Source: Mycobacterium sp. 3519A (GTDB lineage: Bacteria > Actinomycetota > Actinomycetes > Mycobacteriales > Mycobacteriaceae). From it: a stretch of DNA of 64,000 nt. The stretch's first letter is position 1, and each line of letters begins with the position of its first letter. The stretch is taken from positions 1,222,015 through 1,286,014 of the forward strand of contig NZ_OESG01000014.1 in NCBI RefSeq assembly GCF_900240945.1, read 5' to 3'. This document shows positions 16,956-30,108 of the stretch, one piece after another. The translations under genes were made by a program, and so were the position numbers. Below the pieces are notes generated by a model. The model worked only from the letters and a program-made list of their open reading frames with translations. It ran no database searches and was not told the DNA's origin.

Positions 16956-17365
16956 GAATCTGGCTAGGCTTTGCGCAAACCAAGGTGCCGAAGTCTGCGC
17001 AGCGCACACAATCGACTATCCATTACAGCAAACATCGTCAATGGATGGACCATAGATGTGATCTACCGCTCACCGCACCGGCAGTGCCGGACACCCGCTG
17101 AAAGTCCAACAGCGGCAATGTTATTCGTTCGTTATCTGCGCCGAAATCGGTTGGCCCGCGGCCATGCGCGCTCACTATAGTTAGGCACAACTAAGTTGGC
17201 ATGTCAGGCGGGGTTTGTCATATCGTTTCACCACTTATGGCGAGTGGGATTGGGCCGTCGTTCGATGCTGCACGGGGGCACCTCCATCGCAAAGCCGGCT
17301 AGAGCCGTCGTCGACGGCTGCATCGCAGCAGCTTCGTTAGACGTGTGAGAAAAGGACAGGTGGGA
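16956..17365. other. Intergenic region upstream of gltB
   Basis: A 410-bp gap with no convincing gene in any frame and lower GC than its surroundings. It should carry the gltBD promoter. I see TATAGT at 17176-17181 with TTGGCC at 17151-17156 as a weak -35 (19-bp spacer). Just after it is the small inverted repeat TTAG-GCACAA-CTAA at 17181-17194. The remaining ~165 bases before gltB would be a long untranslated leader in which I see no recognisable riboswitch. Confidence 0.4.
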
Positions 17366-21947
<4,582 letters not shown>

Positions 21948-21955
<8 letters not shown>

Positions 21956-23414
21956 TCCGAAGGGCTTCCTCAAGTACACCAAACGCGAGACCCCGCAACG
22001 GCGGCCGGTCCCGCTGCGACTGCTGGACTGGAAAGAGGTCTACGAGGACTTCTCCCACGACGTACTGCGCGAGCAGGCCAGCCGATGCATGGACTGCGGT
22101 ATCCCGTTCTGCCACAACGGTTGTCCGCTCGGCAACCTGATTCCCGAGTGGAACGACCTGGTGCGCAACGACCGCTGGCGCGACGCGATCGAGCGCCTGC
22201 ACGCCACCAACAACTTCCCGGAGTTCACCGGCAGGCTGTGCCCGGCGCCGTGTGAGGGTTCCTGCGTGCTCGGCATCAACCAGGACCCGGTGACCATCAA
22301 GCAGGTCGAGGTCGAGATCATCGACAACGCCTTCGACCAGGGCTGGGTGGTGCCGCTGGCGCCGACCAAGACGACCGGGAAGACCGTCGCCGTCGTCGGC
22401 TCGGGCCCCGCCGGGTTGGCCGCCGCGCAGCAGTTGACCCGCGCGGGCCACACCGTCACGGTGTTCGAGCGCGACGACCGCATCGGCGGTCTACTGCGCT
22501 ACGGCATCCCCGAATTCAAGATGGAGAAGCGCCACATCGACCGGCGCCTGGAGCAGATGGAGGCCGAAGGCACCCGGTTCCGTGCCGGCGTGAACGTCGG
22601 CATCGACATCACCGCGGCGCAGTTGCGCTCCGAGTTCGACGCCGTGGTGCTCGCGGGCGGCGCGACGGCATGGCGTGACCTGCCGATCCCCGGCCGCCAA
22701 CTGGACGGCATCCACCAGGCGATGGAGTTCCTGCCGTGGGCCAACCGGGTGCAGCAGGGCGATCCGGTGGTCGACGACAACGGCCTGCCGCCGATCCACG
22801 CCAAGGACAAGAAGGTCATCATCATCGGTGGCGGCGATACCGGCGCGGACTGCCTTGGCACCGTGCACCGGCACGGCGCCGCCAGCGTGCACCAGTTCGA
22901 GATCATGCCCCGCCCGCCGGAGGAGCGCGCAGCGTCGACTCCCTGGCCGGTGTACCCGTTGATGTTCCGGGTGTCGTCGGCCCACGAGGAAGGCGGCGAG
23001 CGCGTCTACTCGGTCAACACCGAGGAATTCGTCGGTAGCGACGGGCACGTCACCGGATTGCGCGGCCACGAGGTCGAGATGAAGGACGGCAAGTTCGTCA
23101 AGGTCGAAGGCACCGACTTCGAGATGGAAGCCGATCTGGTGCTGCTCGCGATGGGCTTCGTCGGCCCGCAGCGCGAAGGCCTGCTCACCGATCTCGGCGT
23201 GGAAATCAACGCGCGTGGCAACGTCGCGCGCGATGCCGACTTCGCGACGTCGGTGCCAGGTGTGTTCGTGGCAGGCGACATGGGCCGCGGTCAGTCGCTG
23301 ATCGTGTGGGCAATCGCCGAAGGCCGTGCGGCCGCCGCCGGGGTGGACCGTTATCTGATGGGCGAGACGGCGCTTCCTGCGCCGATCAAGCCCACCGCGG
23401 TGCCGCAGCGCTGA
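21948..23414 (+). CDS. gltD: Glutamate synthase (NADPH) small subunit
   Basis: A 488-residue beta subunit that takes electrons from NADPH and passes them to GltB. N-terminal cysteines for two 4Fe-4S clusters are seen in [17 protein letters not shown] and CPAPCEGSC. The FAD-binding motif [12 protein letters not shown] follows near residue 150, and the NADPH-binding motif [11 protein letters not shown] near residue 290. The C-terminal [14 protein letters not shown] contacts FAD. Its ATG lies inside the gltB stop region. Length equals the M. tuberculosis protein. Confidence 0.98.
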
Positions 23415-23417
23415 CTC

Positions 23418-23431
23418 CGGGGATAACCCCG
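23418..23431 (+). terminator. Short hairpin after gltD
   Basis: CGGGG-ATAA-CCCCG begins 4 bases after the gltD stop. The stem is 5 bp with a 4-base loop and no T-tract. It could end the gltBD transcript, but it is short for a terminator. Confidence 0.35.
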
Positions 23432-23495
23432 CAAACAGCCGCGACACGCAGCGCAATCAAGGCTTTTCGCGTGCGGTCGGGAGACAGTAGTCCCG

Positions 23496-24308
23496 ATGAC
23501 CCGCCGCGCAGCGCTCACTTATGGTGGCACCGAGTTAACTCGGCGCCACTTTCTTGCGGGCCTGTCGGTGGCGACCCTCGCCGGTGTCGGTCTGGCGCGG
23601 TGCACCGTGAACGGACAACCGCGCGTCGCGCAGGCGGCATCGGCACCGGCGCCGGCGGTCGTCAACCGGTTCCCTCTGCCAGGCGGCGGCGAGTTGAGCA
23701 GCCTTCCCGGCGACGGCGACCTGCTGGCGTTGACGTTGGACGACGGCGTCAACTCCGATGTGGTGCGGGCATATACCCACTTCGCAAAGGACACCGGCGT
23801 GCGGTTGACGTACTTCGTCAACGGGCGATACGCGTCGTGGACCGAGAACAAGGACCTGCTGCGGCCGCTCGTCGAGTCCGGCCAGATCCAACTCGGCAAC
23901 CACACCTGGGCGCATCCGGACCTGGCGACGCTGCCGAAAGATCAAGTGATAGACCAACTTCGGCGTAATCACCAGTTTCTGACCCGCGAATACGGGGTGG
24001 ACGCGCGGCCCTATTTCCGGCCGCCGTACGGCAGCCATAATCCGGTGGTCGACGGCATCGCCGCCGAACTCGGCTACACCGTGCCCACGATGTGGTCCGG
24101 TTCGTTGGAGGACCAGAACATCATCGCGGAGACCGAGATCGTCAAGATGGCCGACAAGTACTTCAACCCGCAGGCGATCGTGATCGGGCACCTCAACCAT
24201 CTACCAGTGACGCACGTCTACGACCAACTGGTCGATGTGATCCGGTCCCGTCAGTTGCGCACGGTCACCCTCGACGACGTGTTCGTCAGGCCGCAGCAGC
24301 AAGACTGA
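23496..24308 (+). CDS. Tat-exported polysaccharide deacetylase (NodB domain)
   Basis: A 270-residue secreted hydrolase. The N-terminus has a twin-arginine signal (LTRRHFLAGLSVATLAGVGL). The following Cys could even be lipidated, but the Tat motif is the firmer call. The NodB domain begins near residue 75: LTLDDGV holds the catalytic-base and metal-binding Asp pair (TFDDG in most members), HTWAHPDL has both metal His, and RPPYGS is motif 3. It should remove acetyl groups from an envelope polysaccharide, for example peptidoglycan, outside the membrane. It stands alone 81 bp after gltD. Confidence 0.9.
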   Translation: MTRRAALTYGGTELTRRHFLAGLSVATLAGVGLARCTVNGQPRVAQAASAPAPAVVNRFPLPGGGELSSLPGDGDLLALTLDDGVNSDVVRAYTHFAKDTGVRLTYFVNGRYASWTENKDLLRPLVESGQIQLGNHTWAHPDLATLPKDQVIDQLRRNHQFLTREYGVDARPYFRPPYGSHNPVVDGIAAELGYTVPTMWSGSLEDQNIIAETEIVKMADKYFNPQAIVIGHLNHLPVTHVYDQLVDVIRSRQLRTVTLDDVFVRPQQQD

Positions 24309-24420
24309 CAGCTCTTCGCGCGTGACCTCATTAGTCACATCAGTCACTTCAAAAACATCAGATTTTTAATCGGCGCGCCTTGTGCAGTTTGCCAGAAAGT
24401 GGGTATCTAATGACTTGATG

Positions 24421-24445
24421 AGGGTTTTGCGGTAACGTAAACCCT
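24421..24445. promoter_or_regulatory. Inverted repeat upstream of the 46-codon gene
   Basis: AGGGTTT (24421-24427) and AAACCCT (24439-24445) form 7-bp arms around an 11-base AT-rich spacer. The repeat sits about 35-60 bases before the GTG of the small gene, followed by TATATC (24460-24465) as a possible -10. It could be an operator. No regulator is recognised. Confidence 0.35.
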
Positions 24446-24480
24446 AGGTCAGCTATTGCTATATCGCAGGAGTGAGTACC

Positions 24481-24621
24481 GTGTACCTCAATCCGCTATC
24501 TCGGTCTCGAGTGACACGTATCGCGTGGTCATGGCTCCGACATCCAGTTAAAAGCCGCGAATTCCCCGCCAAGGCGGAGCGGCTGATCACCCCCGCCGAG
24601 CTACTTCGTTACGGCGTCTAG
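24481..24621 (+). CDS. Small basic protein of 46 residues, unknown
   Basis: A short open frame starting at GTG 24481 with a strong Shine-Dalgarno AGGAG at 24468-24472 (8-base spacing), ending in TAG. A perfect hairpin follows 11 bases later. The product is basic and aromatic at the N-terminus (MYLNPLSRSRVTRIAWSWLR) and ends AELLRYGV, with several prolines and no membrane segment. The combination of ribosome binding site, frame and terminator is good evidence for a real gene in an otherwise empty 386-bp gap. I do not recognise a family. Confidence 0.6.
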   Translation: MYLNPLSRSRVTRIAWSWLRHPVKSREFPAKAERLITPAELLRYGV

Positions 24622-24632
24622 CAACTCCGGAT

Positions 24633-24657
24633 CCGGCTGGTTACGTCCACCAGCCGG
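24633..24657 (+). terminator. Perfect hairpin after the 46-codon gene
   Basis: CCGGCTGGT (24633-24641) pairs fully with ACCAGCCGG (24649-24657) across a 7-base loop. No T-run follows, as in many mycobacterial terminators. It lies between the small gene and the convergent LLM oxidoreductase stop and can serve both. Confidence 0.6.
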
Positions 24658-24694
24658 CAGCTGATCTCACGTTTGCCTAACCGTTATATTTTCG

Positions 24695-25582
24695 TTATCG
24701 TCCATTGTCTTTGCTGGTGAGCAGCCCCGAGTCCCTGATCGCCTCGGCGAGCGGCTCGAGCACCGTGGGGGTGTGCGGCGTCGGCAGGTAGATGATCGCC
24801 AGATCCAAGCCCTCTTTTCCGAGCGCGGCGGCTTCCTCAATGGCGTAGCCGAAGTCGGTCGGGCTGTTGTGCTCGAGGTGGTTCTCGCTCAGCCGGATGT
24901 GCGAAGACATCATGATCTCTTTGGGATCGCGGCCGATGTCCGCGCAGTGCGCCGCGAGCACGTCACGCTTGCGCGCGAACTCCTCGGGTGACCCACCGAC
25001 GAAATTCCAGTGCTGGGCGTATTTCGCGGTGATACGCAGCGTGCGTTTCTCACCGCTGCCGCCGATGCAGATCGGGGGATGCGGCTGCTGCGGGCCCTTC
25101 GGTTCGTTGCGGGCGTCCTTGAGTTGGTAGTACTTGCCGTTGAACGTCGTGGTGTCCTTGCTCAACAGGCTGGTGAGCACCTCGCACGCTTCCTCGAAGC
25201 GGTCGAAGCGCTCCTTGATGGTGCCGAGTTCGATGCCGTACGCGCCGGATTCCTCTTCGTTCCAGCCCGCGCCGATGCCGAGTTCGAGCCGGCCGTTCGA
25301 GACGATGTCGAGTGCTGCGGCCATGTTGGCCAGCACCGCGGGATGCCGGTAGTGGATGCCGGTCACCAGGACGCCGACGCGGAGGCGCTTGGTGGCCTGC
25401 GCCAGTGCCGTCAACGTGGTCCAACCCTCCAGGCACGGTCCGGAGGAGTCCGAGAAGATCGGATAGAAGTGGTCGAAGGTCCAACCCGACTCGTAGACGT
25501 CGATGTCGTCCGCGGCCTGCCAGACGGCGAGCATGTCCGACCACGTGGTGTTCTGCGGGGATGTCTTGAAGGCGAATCTCAC
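24695..25582 (-). CDS. F420-dependent LLM-class oxidoreductase
   Basis: A 295-residue luciferase-like monooxygenase-fold protein. I choose GTG 25582 (MRFAFKTSPQNTTW); the longer frame to 25657 runs into the promoter of the divergent arsR gene. Family blocks are DVYESGWTFDHFYP, VGVLVTGIHYRHPAVLANMAAALD and ELGIGAGWNEEE. In mycobacteria such enzymes mostly use deazaflavin F420 and not FMN. The substrate is unknown. Divergent orientation to arsR does not prove a link to the hyc-like operon. Confidence 0.85.
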   Translation of the reverse strand: MRFAFKTSPQNTTWSDMLAVWQAADDIDVYESGWTFDHFYPIFSDSSGPCLEGWTTLTALAQATKRLRVGVLVTGIHYRHPAVLANMAAALDIVSNGRLELGIGAGWNEEESGAYGIELGTIKERFDRFEEACEVLTSLLSKDTTTFNGKYYQLKDARNEPKGPQQPHPPICIGGSGEKRTLRITAKYAQHWNFVGGSPEEFARKRDVLAAHCADIGRDPKEIMMSSHIRLSENHLEHNSPTDFGYAIEEAAALGKEGLDLAIIYLPTPHTPTVLEPLAEAIRDSGLLTSKDNGR

Positions 25583-25609
25583 TGAATCGAGCCTAGTCGC
25601 GGTTCCCTG

Positions 25610-25629
25610 ATTCGAAGCTGTGAGCGAAT
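25610..25629. promoter_or_regulatory. Inverted repeat upstream of arsR
   Basis: ATTCG (25610-25614) and CGAAT (25625-25629) are inverted arms separated by 10 bases in the 114-bp gap between the divergent LLM and arsR genes. ArsR-family dimers bind such imperfect repeats. Assignment as the autoregulatory site is tentative. Confidence 0.3.
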
Positions 25630-25696
25630 GTCGATATCTATCTGATAAATTCTTCAATTGATCGAATACAGGACATCAGAAGTCTTCAGGAGCGAA

Positions 25697-26035
25697 GTGG
25701 ATTCGGAGCCGCTGTACAAGCTCAAGGGCGAGTTCTTCAAAACGCTCGGTCATCCAGCGCGGATCAGGATTCTCGAGTTGCTGTCCGAGCGGGACCGATC
25801 GGTGGGTGAACTGCTGCCCGAGATCGGCATCGAGTCGTCCAACCTGTCCCAGCAGTTGGGGGTGCTGCGGCGCGCGGGCGTGGTCGACGCGCGCAAGGAC
25901 GGCAACACGGTGATCTATTCGATCGCCTCGCCGGACATCGCAGAACTGCTCGCCGTGGCGCGCAAGGTACTGAGCAGGATGCTCAGCGATCGGGTCGCCG
26001 TTCTCGAAGACCTGCGCGCCGGTACTGCGGAGTAG
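25697..26035 (+). CDS. ArsR-family regulator of the hyc-like operon (Rv0081-type)
   Basis: A 112-residue winged-helix protein. The frame is open from TTG 25658, but GTG 25697 follows AGGAG and gives the N-terminus (DSEPLYKLKGEFFKTLGHPARIRILELL) remembered for Rv0081. The recognition helix is in SSNLSQQLGVLRRAGVV, and the wing in DGNTVIYSIA. No metal-binding cysteines (no CxC or CxxC) are present, so it is not a classical arsenic or cadmium sensor. In M. tuberculosis Rv0081 is a hub regulator of the hypoxia response. It precedes the hyc-like genes by 5 bp and should control them. Confidence 0.92.
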   Translation: MDSEPLYKLKGEFFKTLGHPARIRILELLSERDRSVGELLPEIGIESSNLSQQLGVLRRAGVVDARKDGNTVIYSIASPDIAELLAVARKVLSRMLSDRVAVLEDLRAGTAE

Positions 26036-26040
26036 CGCCG

Positions 26041-26520
26041 ATGGGTTGGTTCCGCAAGGTTCTACGCGTGGGGCGGGTTGTCGAGCGCGCGGGTGACGCG
26101 CCTGCATCCGCCGTGAAACCACCTGCGGGAGTGCGTGGTTCGCTGCAAATACGGCACGTCGACGCGGGCTCCTGCAATGGGTGTGAAGTCGAGATCGGTG
26201 GTGCGTTCGGTCCGGTCTACGACGCCGAGCAGTACGGGGCGCGACTCGTCGCGTCACCTCGCCATGCCGACGCACTGCTGGTGACCGGGGTCGTGACCCG
26301 CAACATGGCCGACCCGCTGCGCAACACCGTGGCGGCCACCCCGCAACCCCGGGTGGTCATCGCCTGCGGCGACTGTGCGCTGAATCGAGGGGTGTTCAGC
26401 GACGCCTACGGTGTGGTCGGCGCCGTCGGTGAGGTGGTGCCCGTCGACGTCGAGATCCCCGGCTGTCCGCCTACGCCGGCGCAGATCGTCGCAGCGCTGC
26501 GATCGGTGACGGGCAAGTGA
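26041..26520 (+). CDS. hycG: Small Fe-S subunit, HycG/NuoB family (Rv0082-type)
   Basis: A 159-residue subunit related to NuoB and to hydrogenase-3/4 small subunits. Ligands for one 4Fe-4S cluster (N2 type) are complete: SCNGCEVE (Cys45, Cys48), ACGDCAL (Cys109/112) and PGCPPTP (Cys142). It would sit at the membrane interface and pass electrons within the peripheral arm. It is the first structural gene and overlaps the next by GTGA. Intact cluster ligands contrast with the degenerate large subunit of the same operon. Confidence 0.93.
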   Translation: MGWFRKVLRVGRVVERAGDAPASAVKPPAGVRGSLQIRHVDAGSCNGCEVEIGGAFGPVYDAEQYGARLVASPRHADALLVTGVVTRNMADPLRNTVAATPQPRVVIACGDCALNRGVFSDAYGVVGAVGEVVPVDVEIPGCPPTPAQIVAALRSVTGK

Positions 26521-28484
26521 CAGCCACGCTGCCGCGAACAGTCGCGGCTGTCCCAAACGTCGTGCACCACCATCGTTTCGGTGCCGCCTGCGGAATCCTG
26601 ACGGCATGTCTCGGCGCCATCGGGGTGTGGGTGGGACTGGCCGGAATCGTCGGCGGCATTCGGCCCATCCACATCGGATGGCTGCTGCCGCTCTCCGGCG
26701 TCCAACTTGCCGTTGATCCGCTTGGCGGGTTCTTCATCGCCTTGACCGGTGCTGTCGCGGTACCCGTCGGCGTGTATGTGATCGGGTACGCCCACCATCT
26801 GCGCCGCGTGCCCGCCGCGACACTGCCGCTGTTCGTCGCCGCCATGCTGTTGGTGCCGGCCGCCGCATCGGTGACGACGTTCCTGTTGGCGTGGGAGCTG
26901 ATGGCGATCGCGTCGCTGGTGCTCGTGCTGGCTGAGCACGACCGTGCCGAAGTCCGTTCTGCGGCAATGGTTTACGCCGTGATGACACAGCTGGGGTTCG
27001 TCGCCGTCCTGATCGGCCTGATGGTGTTGTCGGCTGCGGGCGGAGCGGATGCGTTCGCAGACCTGGGCCCGGTGCCGGATGGTGCGCGCACCGCCGTCTT
27101 CCTGTTGACGGTCGCGGGGTTCGGCTCGAAGGCGGGACTGGTGCCGTTGCACGCCTGGCTGCCGCGTGCGCACCCCGAAGCGCCGAGCCCGGTGTCGGCG
27201 CTGATGAGTGCGGCCATGGTCAACCTTGGCGTGTACGGGATCATTCGGGTGGACCTGCAGGTCCTCGGCCCCGGTCCGCGCTGGTGGGGTCTACTGCTGC
27301 TGGCCGTTGGCGCGGCCTCCGCGCTGTACGGGGTGCTGCAGGCCTCGGTGGCAACGGATCTCAAGCGGCTGCTTGCCTATTCGACGACGGAGAACATGGG
27401 GCTGGTCGCGCTCGCGCTCGGCGCGGCGACGCTGTTCGCCGACGCGGGGGCCGCCGCGCCCGCCACCATCGCGATGGCGGCTGCGATCCTGCATCTCGTC
27501 GGGCATGCCGCGTTCAAGTGCCTCGGTTTCCTGGCTGCCGGGTCCGTGCTCGCCGCCACCGGTTTACGCGACCTGGACCGGCTCGGCGGATTGGCTCGCC
27601 GAATGCCGTCGACCACGGTGCTCTTCGGGGTCGCAGCGCTGGGCGCGTCGGGATTACCGCTGGGCGCCGGGTTCGTCAGCGAGTGGCTGCTCGTCCAGTC
27701 GCTGGTCCATGCCGCATCCGTACACGACACCGTGGTGGCGCTGACCGCGCCGTTGGCCGTCGGCGCGGTGGCGCTCACGACCGGACTTGGCGTTGCGGCG
27801 ATGGTCAAGGCGTTCGGCGTCGGATTCCTCGCCCGCTCCAGATCCGAATCCGCCTCGGGTGCAGTTGAATCCCCGCGGTCCATGGTTGCGGGTATGACAC
27901 TCGCCGCGGTTGTCTGCGTGCTGATCGCGGTCGTACCGGCGCTGGTCGCCCCCGCCATGCGTGGCGTGCTCGACGTGCTGCCCGCGGCGCGCGCCGTTCC
28001 GTTCACCGATTTCGGGGTGGTGATACGGCTGCCCGGCGTCTCCGGGTCGATCGCGCCAGGCGTCATCGCCGCGGCGCTGCTGGCCGCCATCCTCGCGGCG
28101 ATCGTGTTGAGTGGTTGGCGATCGCGCCGCCGGCCTGCCGCCGAGGTGCTGCCGCTGTGGGCGTGCGGTGCCGACGACTTGACGCCGCGCATGCAGTACA
28201 CCGCGACATCGTTCGCCGAACCGCTGCAGCGCGTGTTCGACGATGTGCTGCGCCCGGACACCGACATCGAGGTGACGCCGTACGCGGAGTCGCAATACAT
28301 GGTCGAGCGGGTGAAGTACCGCAACCGGATCGGCGATGCGATCGAGGACTGGCTGTACCGTCCGGTCGTCCGGGCGGTGGCGGTCGCTGCCGGCCTGGCA
28401 CGCCGCGCGCACACCGGCAGCGTCCATCTCTACCTCGCCTACGGTGCACTCGGCATCCTGATCATCCTGGTGGTCGCGAAGTGA
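26517..28484 (+). CDS. hyfB: Antiporter-like membrane subunit HyfB/HycC (Rv0083-type)
   Basis: A 655-residue multi-spanning protein of the NuoL/NuoM/Mrp antiporter-like family, starting at a GTG that overlaps the previous stop. Family blocks include FLLAWELMAIASLVLV, GSKAGLVPLHAWLPRAHPEAPSPVSALMSA and KRLLAYSTTENMG, carrying the conserved Lys and Glu of the proton path. About 14 helices are visible. The C-terminal 120 residues (RMQYTATSFAEPLQRVFDD) resemble the HyfB extension. It should move protons or Na+ coupled to electron flow in the peripheral arm. Confidence 0.92.
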   Translation: MTATLPRTVAAVPNVVHHHRFGAACGILTACLGAIGVWVGLAGIVGGIRPIHIGWLLPLSGVQLAVDPLGGFFIALTGAVAVPVGVYVIGYAHHLRRVPAATLPLFVAAMLLVPAAASVTTFLLAWELMAIASLVLVLAEHDRAEVRSAAMVYAVMTQLGFVAVLIGLMVLSAAGGADAFADLGPVPDGARTAVFLLTVAGFGSKAGLVPLHAWLPRAHPEAPSPVSALMSAAMVNLGVYGIIRVDLQVLGPGPRWWGLLLLAVGAASALYGVLQASVATDLKRLLAYSTTENMGLVALALGAATLFADAGAAAPATIAMAAAILHLVGHAAFKCLGFLAAGSVLAATGLRDLDRLGGLARRMPSTTVLFGVAALGASGLPLGAGFVSEWLLVQSLVHAASVHDTVVALTAPLAVGAVALTTGLGVAAMVKAFGVGFLARSRSESASGAVESPRSMVAGMTLAAVVCVLIAVVPALVAPAMRGVLDVLPAARAVPFTDFGVVIRLPGVSGSIAPGVIAAALLAAILAAIVLSGWRSRRRPAAEVLPLWACGADDLTPRMQYTATSFAEPLQRVFDDVLRPDTDIEVTPYAESQYMVERVKYRNRIGDAIEDWLYRPVVRAVAVAAGLARRAHTGSVHLYLAYGALGILIILVVAK

Positions 28485-29446
28485 ACCTGATGTCGTACGT
28501 CGCGGGCGCGGCCCAGATCGGGACGGTGATGATCGGCGCGCCCCTGGTGGTGGGCCTGATGCGACAGGTTCGGGCGCGGTGGGAGGGCCGCGCGGGCGGC
28601 GGCCTGCTACAGCCCTGGCGTGATCTCGTCAAACAGCTTGGTAAACAACGGATCACACCACACGGCACCACCATCGTCTTCACCGGCGCGCCTGTGGTGC
28701 TGGCAGGCAGCACGCTGCTGATCGCCGCGATCGCACCGCTGGTCGCCACCGGCTCACCGCTGGACTCGAGCGCCGATCTGTTCGCCGTCGTCGGTCTGCT
28801 GTTTCTCGGCACCGTCGCGCTGACGCTCGCGGGGATCGACACCGGCACCTCGTTCGGCGGCATGGGGGCCAGCCGCGAGATCACCATCGCGGCTCTCGTC
28901 GAGCCGACGATCCTGCTGGCGGTGTTCGCCTTGTCGATCCCGGCCGGATCGTCGAATCTCGGTGCGCTCGTGGCCAATACGATCGAGCACCCAGGGCAGG
29001 TCGCATCGCTGTCCGGTGTGCTCGCGTTCGCCGCGCTGGTCGTCGTGATCATCGCCGAAACCGGCCGGCTGCCCGTCGACAACCCGGCCACCCACCTCGA
29101 GCTGACGATGGTGCACGAGGCGATGGTGCTCGAATACGCGGGCCCGCGACTCGCCCTCGTGGAATGGGCGTCGGCAATGCGGCTGGCCGTGCTGCTGGCG
29201 CTGCTGGCAAACCTGTTCCTGCCGTGGGGGATCGCAGGCGTGCAACCCACCGCCGCCACCGTGGTCATCGGCGTCGTCGCTGTCGCCGTCAAGGTCGCGG
29301 TGCTGGCCGTGCTGCTCGCCAGCGCCGAGGTGTTCATGGCGAAACTGCGGTTGTTCCGGGTGCCCGAACTGCTGGCGGGCTCGTTCCTGCTCGCACTCCT
29401 GGCGGTCACCGCCGCCAACTTCTTCACCGGGGTAGGGGGACCGTGA
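28481..29446 (+). CDS. hycD: Membrane subunit HycD/HyfC, NuoH-like (Rv0084-type)
   Basis: A 321-residue membrane protein related to NuoH that docks the peripheral arm on the membrane. The GTG at 28481 overlaps the previous stop; ATG 28490 is a possible alternative. It shows [16 protein letters not shown], the loop [18 protein letters not shown] and [23 protein letters not shown], all diagnostic of the NuoH/HycD family. Eight helices fit. The upstream part of the open frame lies in the previous gene and is not coding. Confidence 0.92.
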   Translation: MNLMSYVAGAAQIGTVMIGAPLVVGLMRQVRARWEGRAGGGLLQPWRDLVKQLGKQRITPHGTTIVFTGAPVVLAGSTLLIAAIAPLVATGSPLDSSADLFAVVGLLFLGTVALTLAGIDTGTSFGGMGASREITIAALVEPTILLAVFALSIPAGSSNLGALVANTIEHPGQVASLSGVLAFAALVVVIIAETGRLPVDNPATHLELTMVHEAMVLEYAGPRLALVEWASAMRLAVLLALLANLFLPWGIAGVQPTAATVVIGVVAVAVKVAVLAVLLASAEVFMAKLRLFRVPELLAGSFLLALLAVTAANFFTGVGGP

Positions 29447-30108
29447 TGACCGATGCCGACTTCGCCATCCTGATCGACTTCGCGGCCGGTGGTCTGACCC
29501 TGGCGGCGGTCCTGATCGTGTGGCGGCGCGACCTGAAGTCCATCGTGCGGCTACTGGGGTGGCAAGGCCTGGCCCTGTCCGCGATCCCGATCGTGCGCGG
29601 TCTGCACGACGGCGACGGTGCCCTGGTCGCGGTCGGGTTCGCGGTGCTGGTGCTTCGCGCGGCGGTGTTGCCGTGGTTGTTGGCCAGGGCGCTGGCCGCC
29701 GAACCGCGGGCGCAGCGTGAGGCCACGCCGTTCGTGAACACGGCTGCCTCGCTGTTGATCACCGCGGCCTTGACCGTCGTCGCGTTCGCGATCACACGAC
29801 CGATCGTGAACCTGGAGCCCTCACCCGTCGTCAACGCGGTCCCCGCAGCGTTCGCGGTGATCCTCATCGCGCTGTTCGTGATGATCACACGACGCCACGC
29901 GGTGTCTCAGGCTGCGGGTTTTCTGATGCTGGACAACGGAATTGCCGCGTCCGCCTTCCTACTCACCGCGGGCGTGCCGTTGATCGTGGAACTGGGCGCG
30001 TCGCTGGACGTGCTGTTCGCCGTGATCGTGATCGGCGTGCTGACCGGCCGTCTGCGACGCGCCTTCGGCGGTGCCGATCTGGACCAGTTGCAGGAGCTGC
30101 GCGACTGA
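29446..30108 (+). CDS. hycP: Membrane subunit HycP/HyfE, NuoK-like (Rv0085-type)
   Basis: A 220-residue hydrophobic protein with about seven helices, equal in length to Rv0085. ATG 29446 overlaps the preceding TGA; GTG 29443 is an alternative. The C-terminal half ([38 protein letters not shown]) resembles the NuoK-like core of HyfE, with Glu in LIVELG in the place expected of a proton-path carboxylate. Part of the overlapping six-gene unit. Confidence 0.88.
   Translation: MTDADFAILIDFAAGGLTLAAVLIVWRRDLKSIVRLLGWQGLALSAIPIVRGLHDGDGALVAVGFAVLVLRAAVLPWLLARALAAEPRAQREATPFVNTAASLLITAALTVVAFAITRPIVNLEPSPVVNAVPAAFAVILIALFVMITRRHAVSQAAGFLMLDNGIAASAFLLTAGVPLIVELGASLDVLFAVIVIGVLTGRLRRAFGGADLDQLQELRD

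Noticed and set aside
24329..24350. GTGAC...GTCAC repeat resembling a CRP site
   Set aside because: The spacing between half-sites is too long for TGTGA-N6-TCACA.
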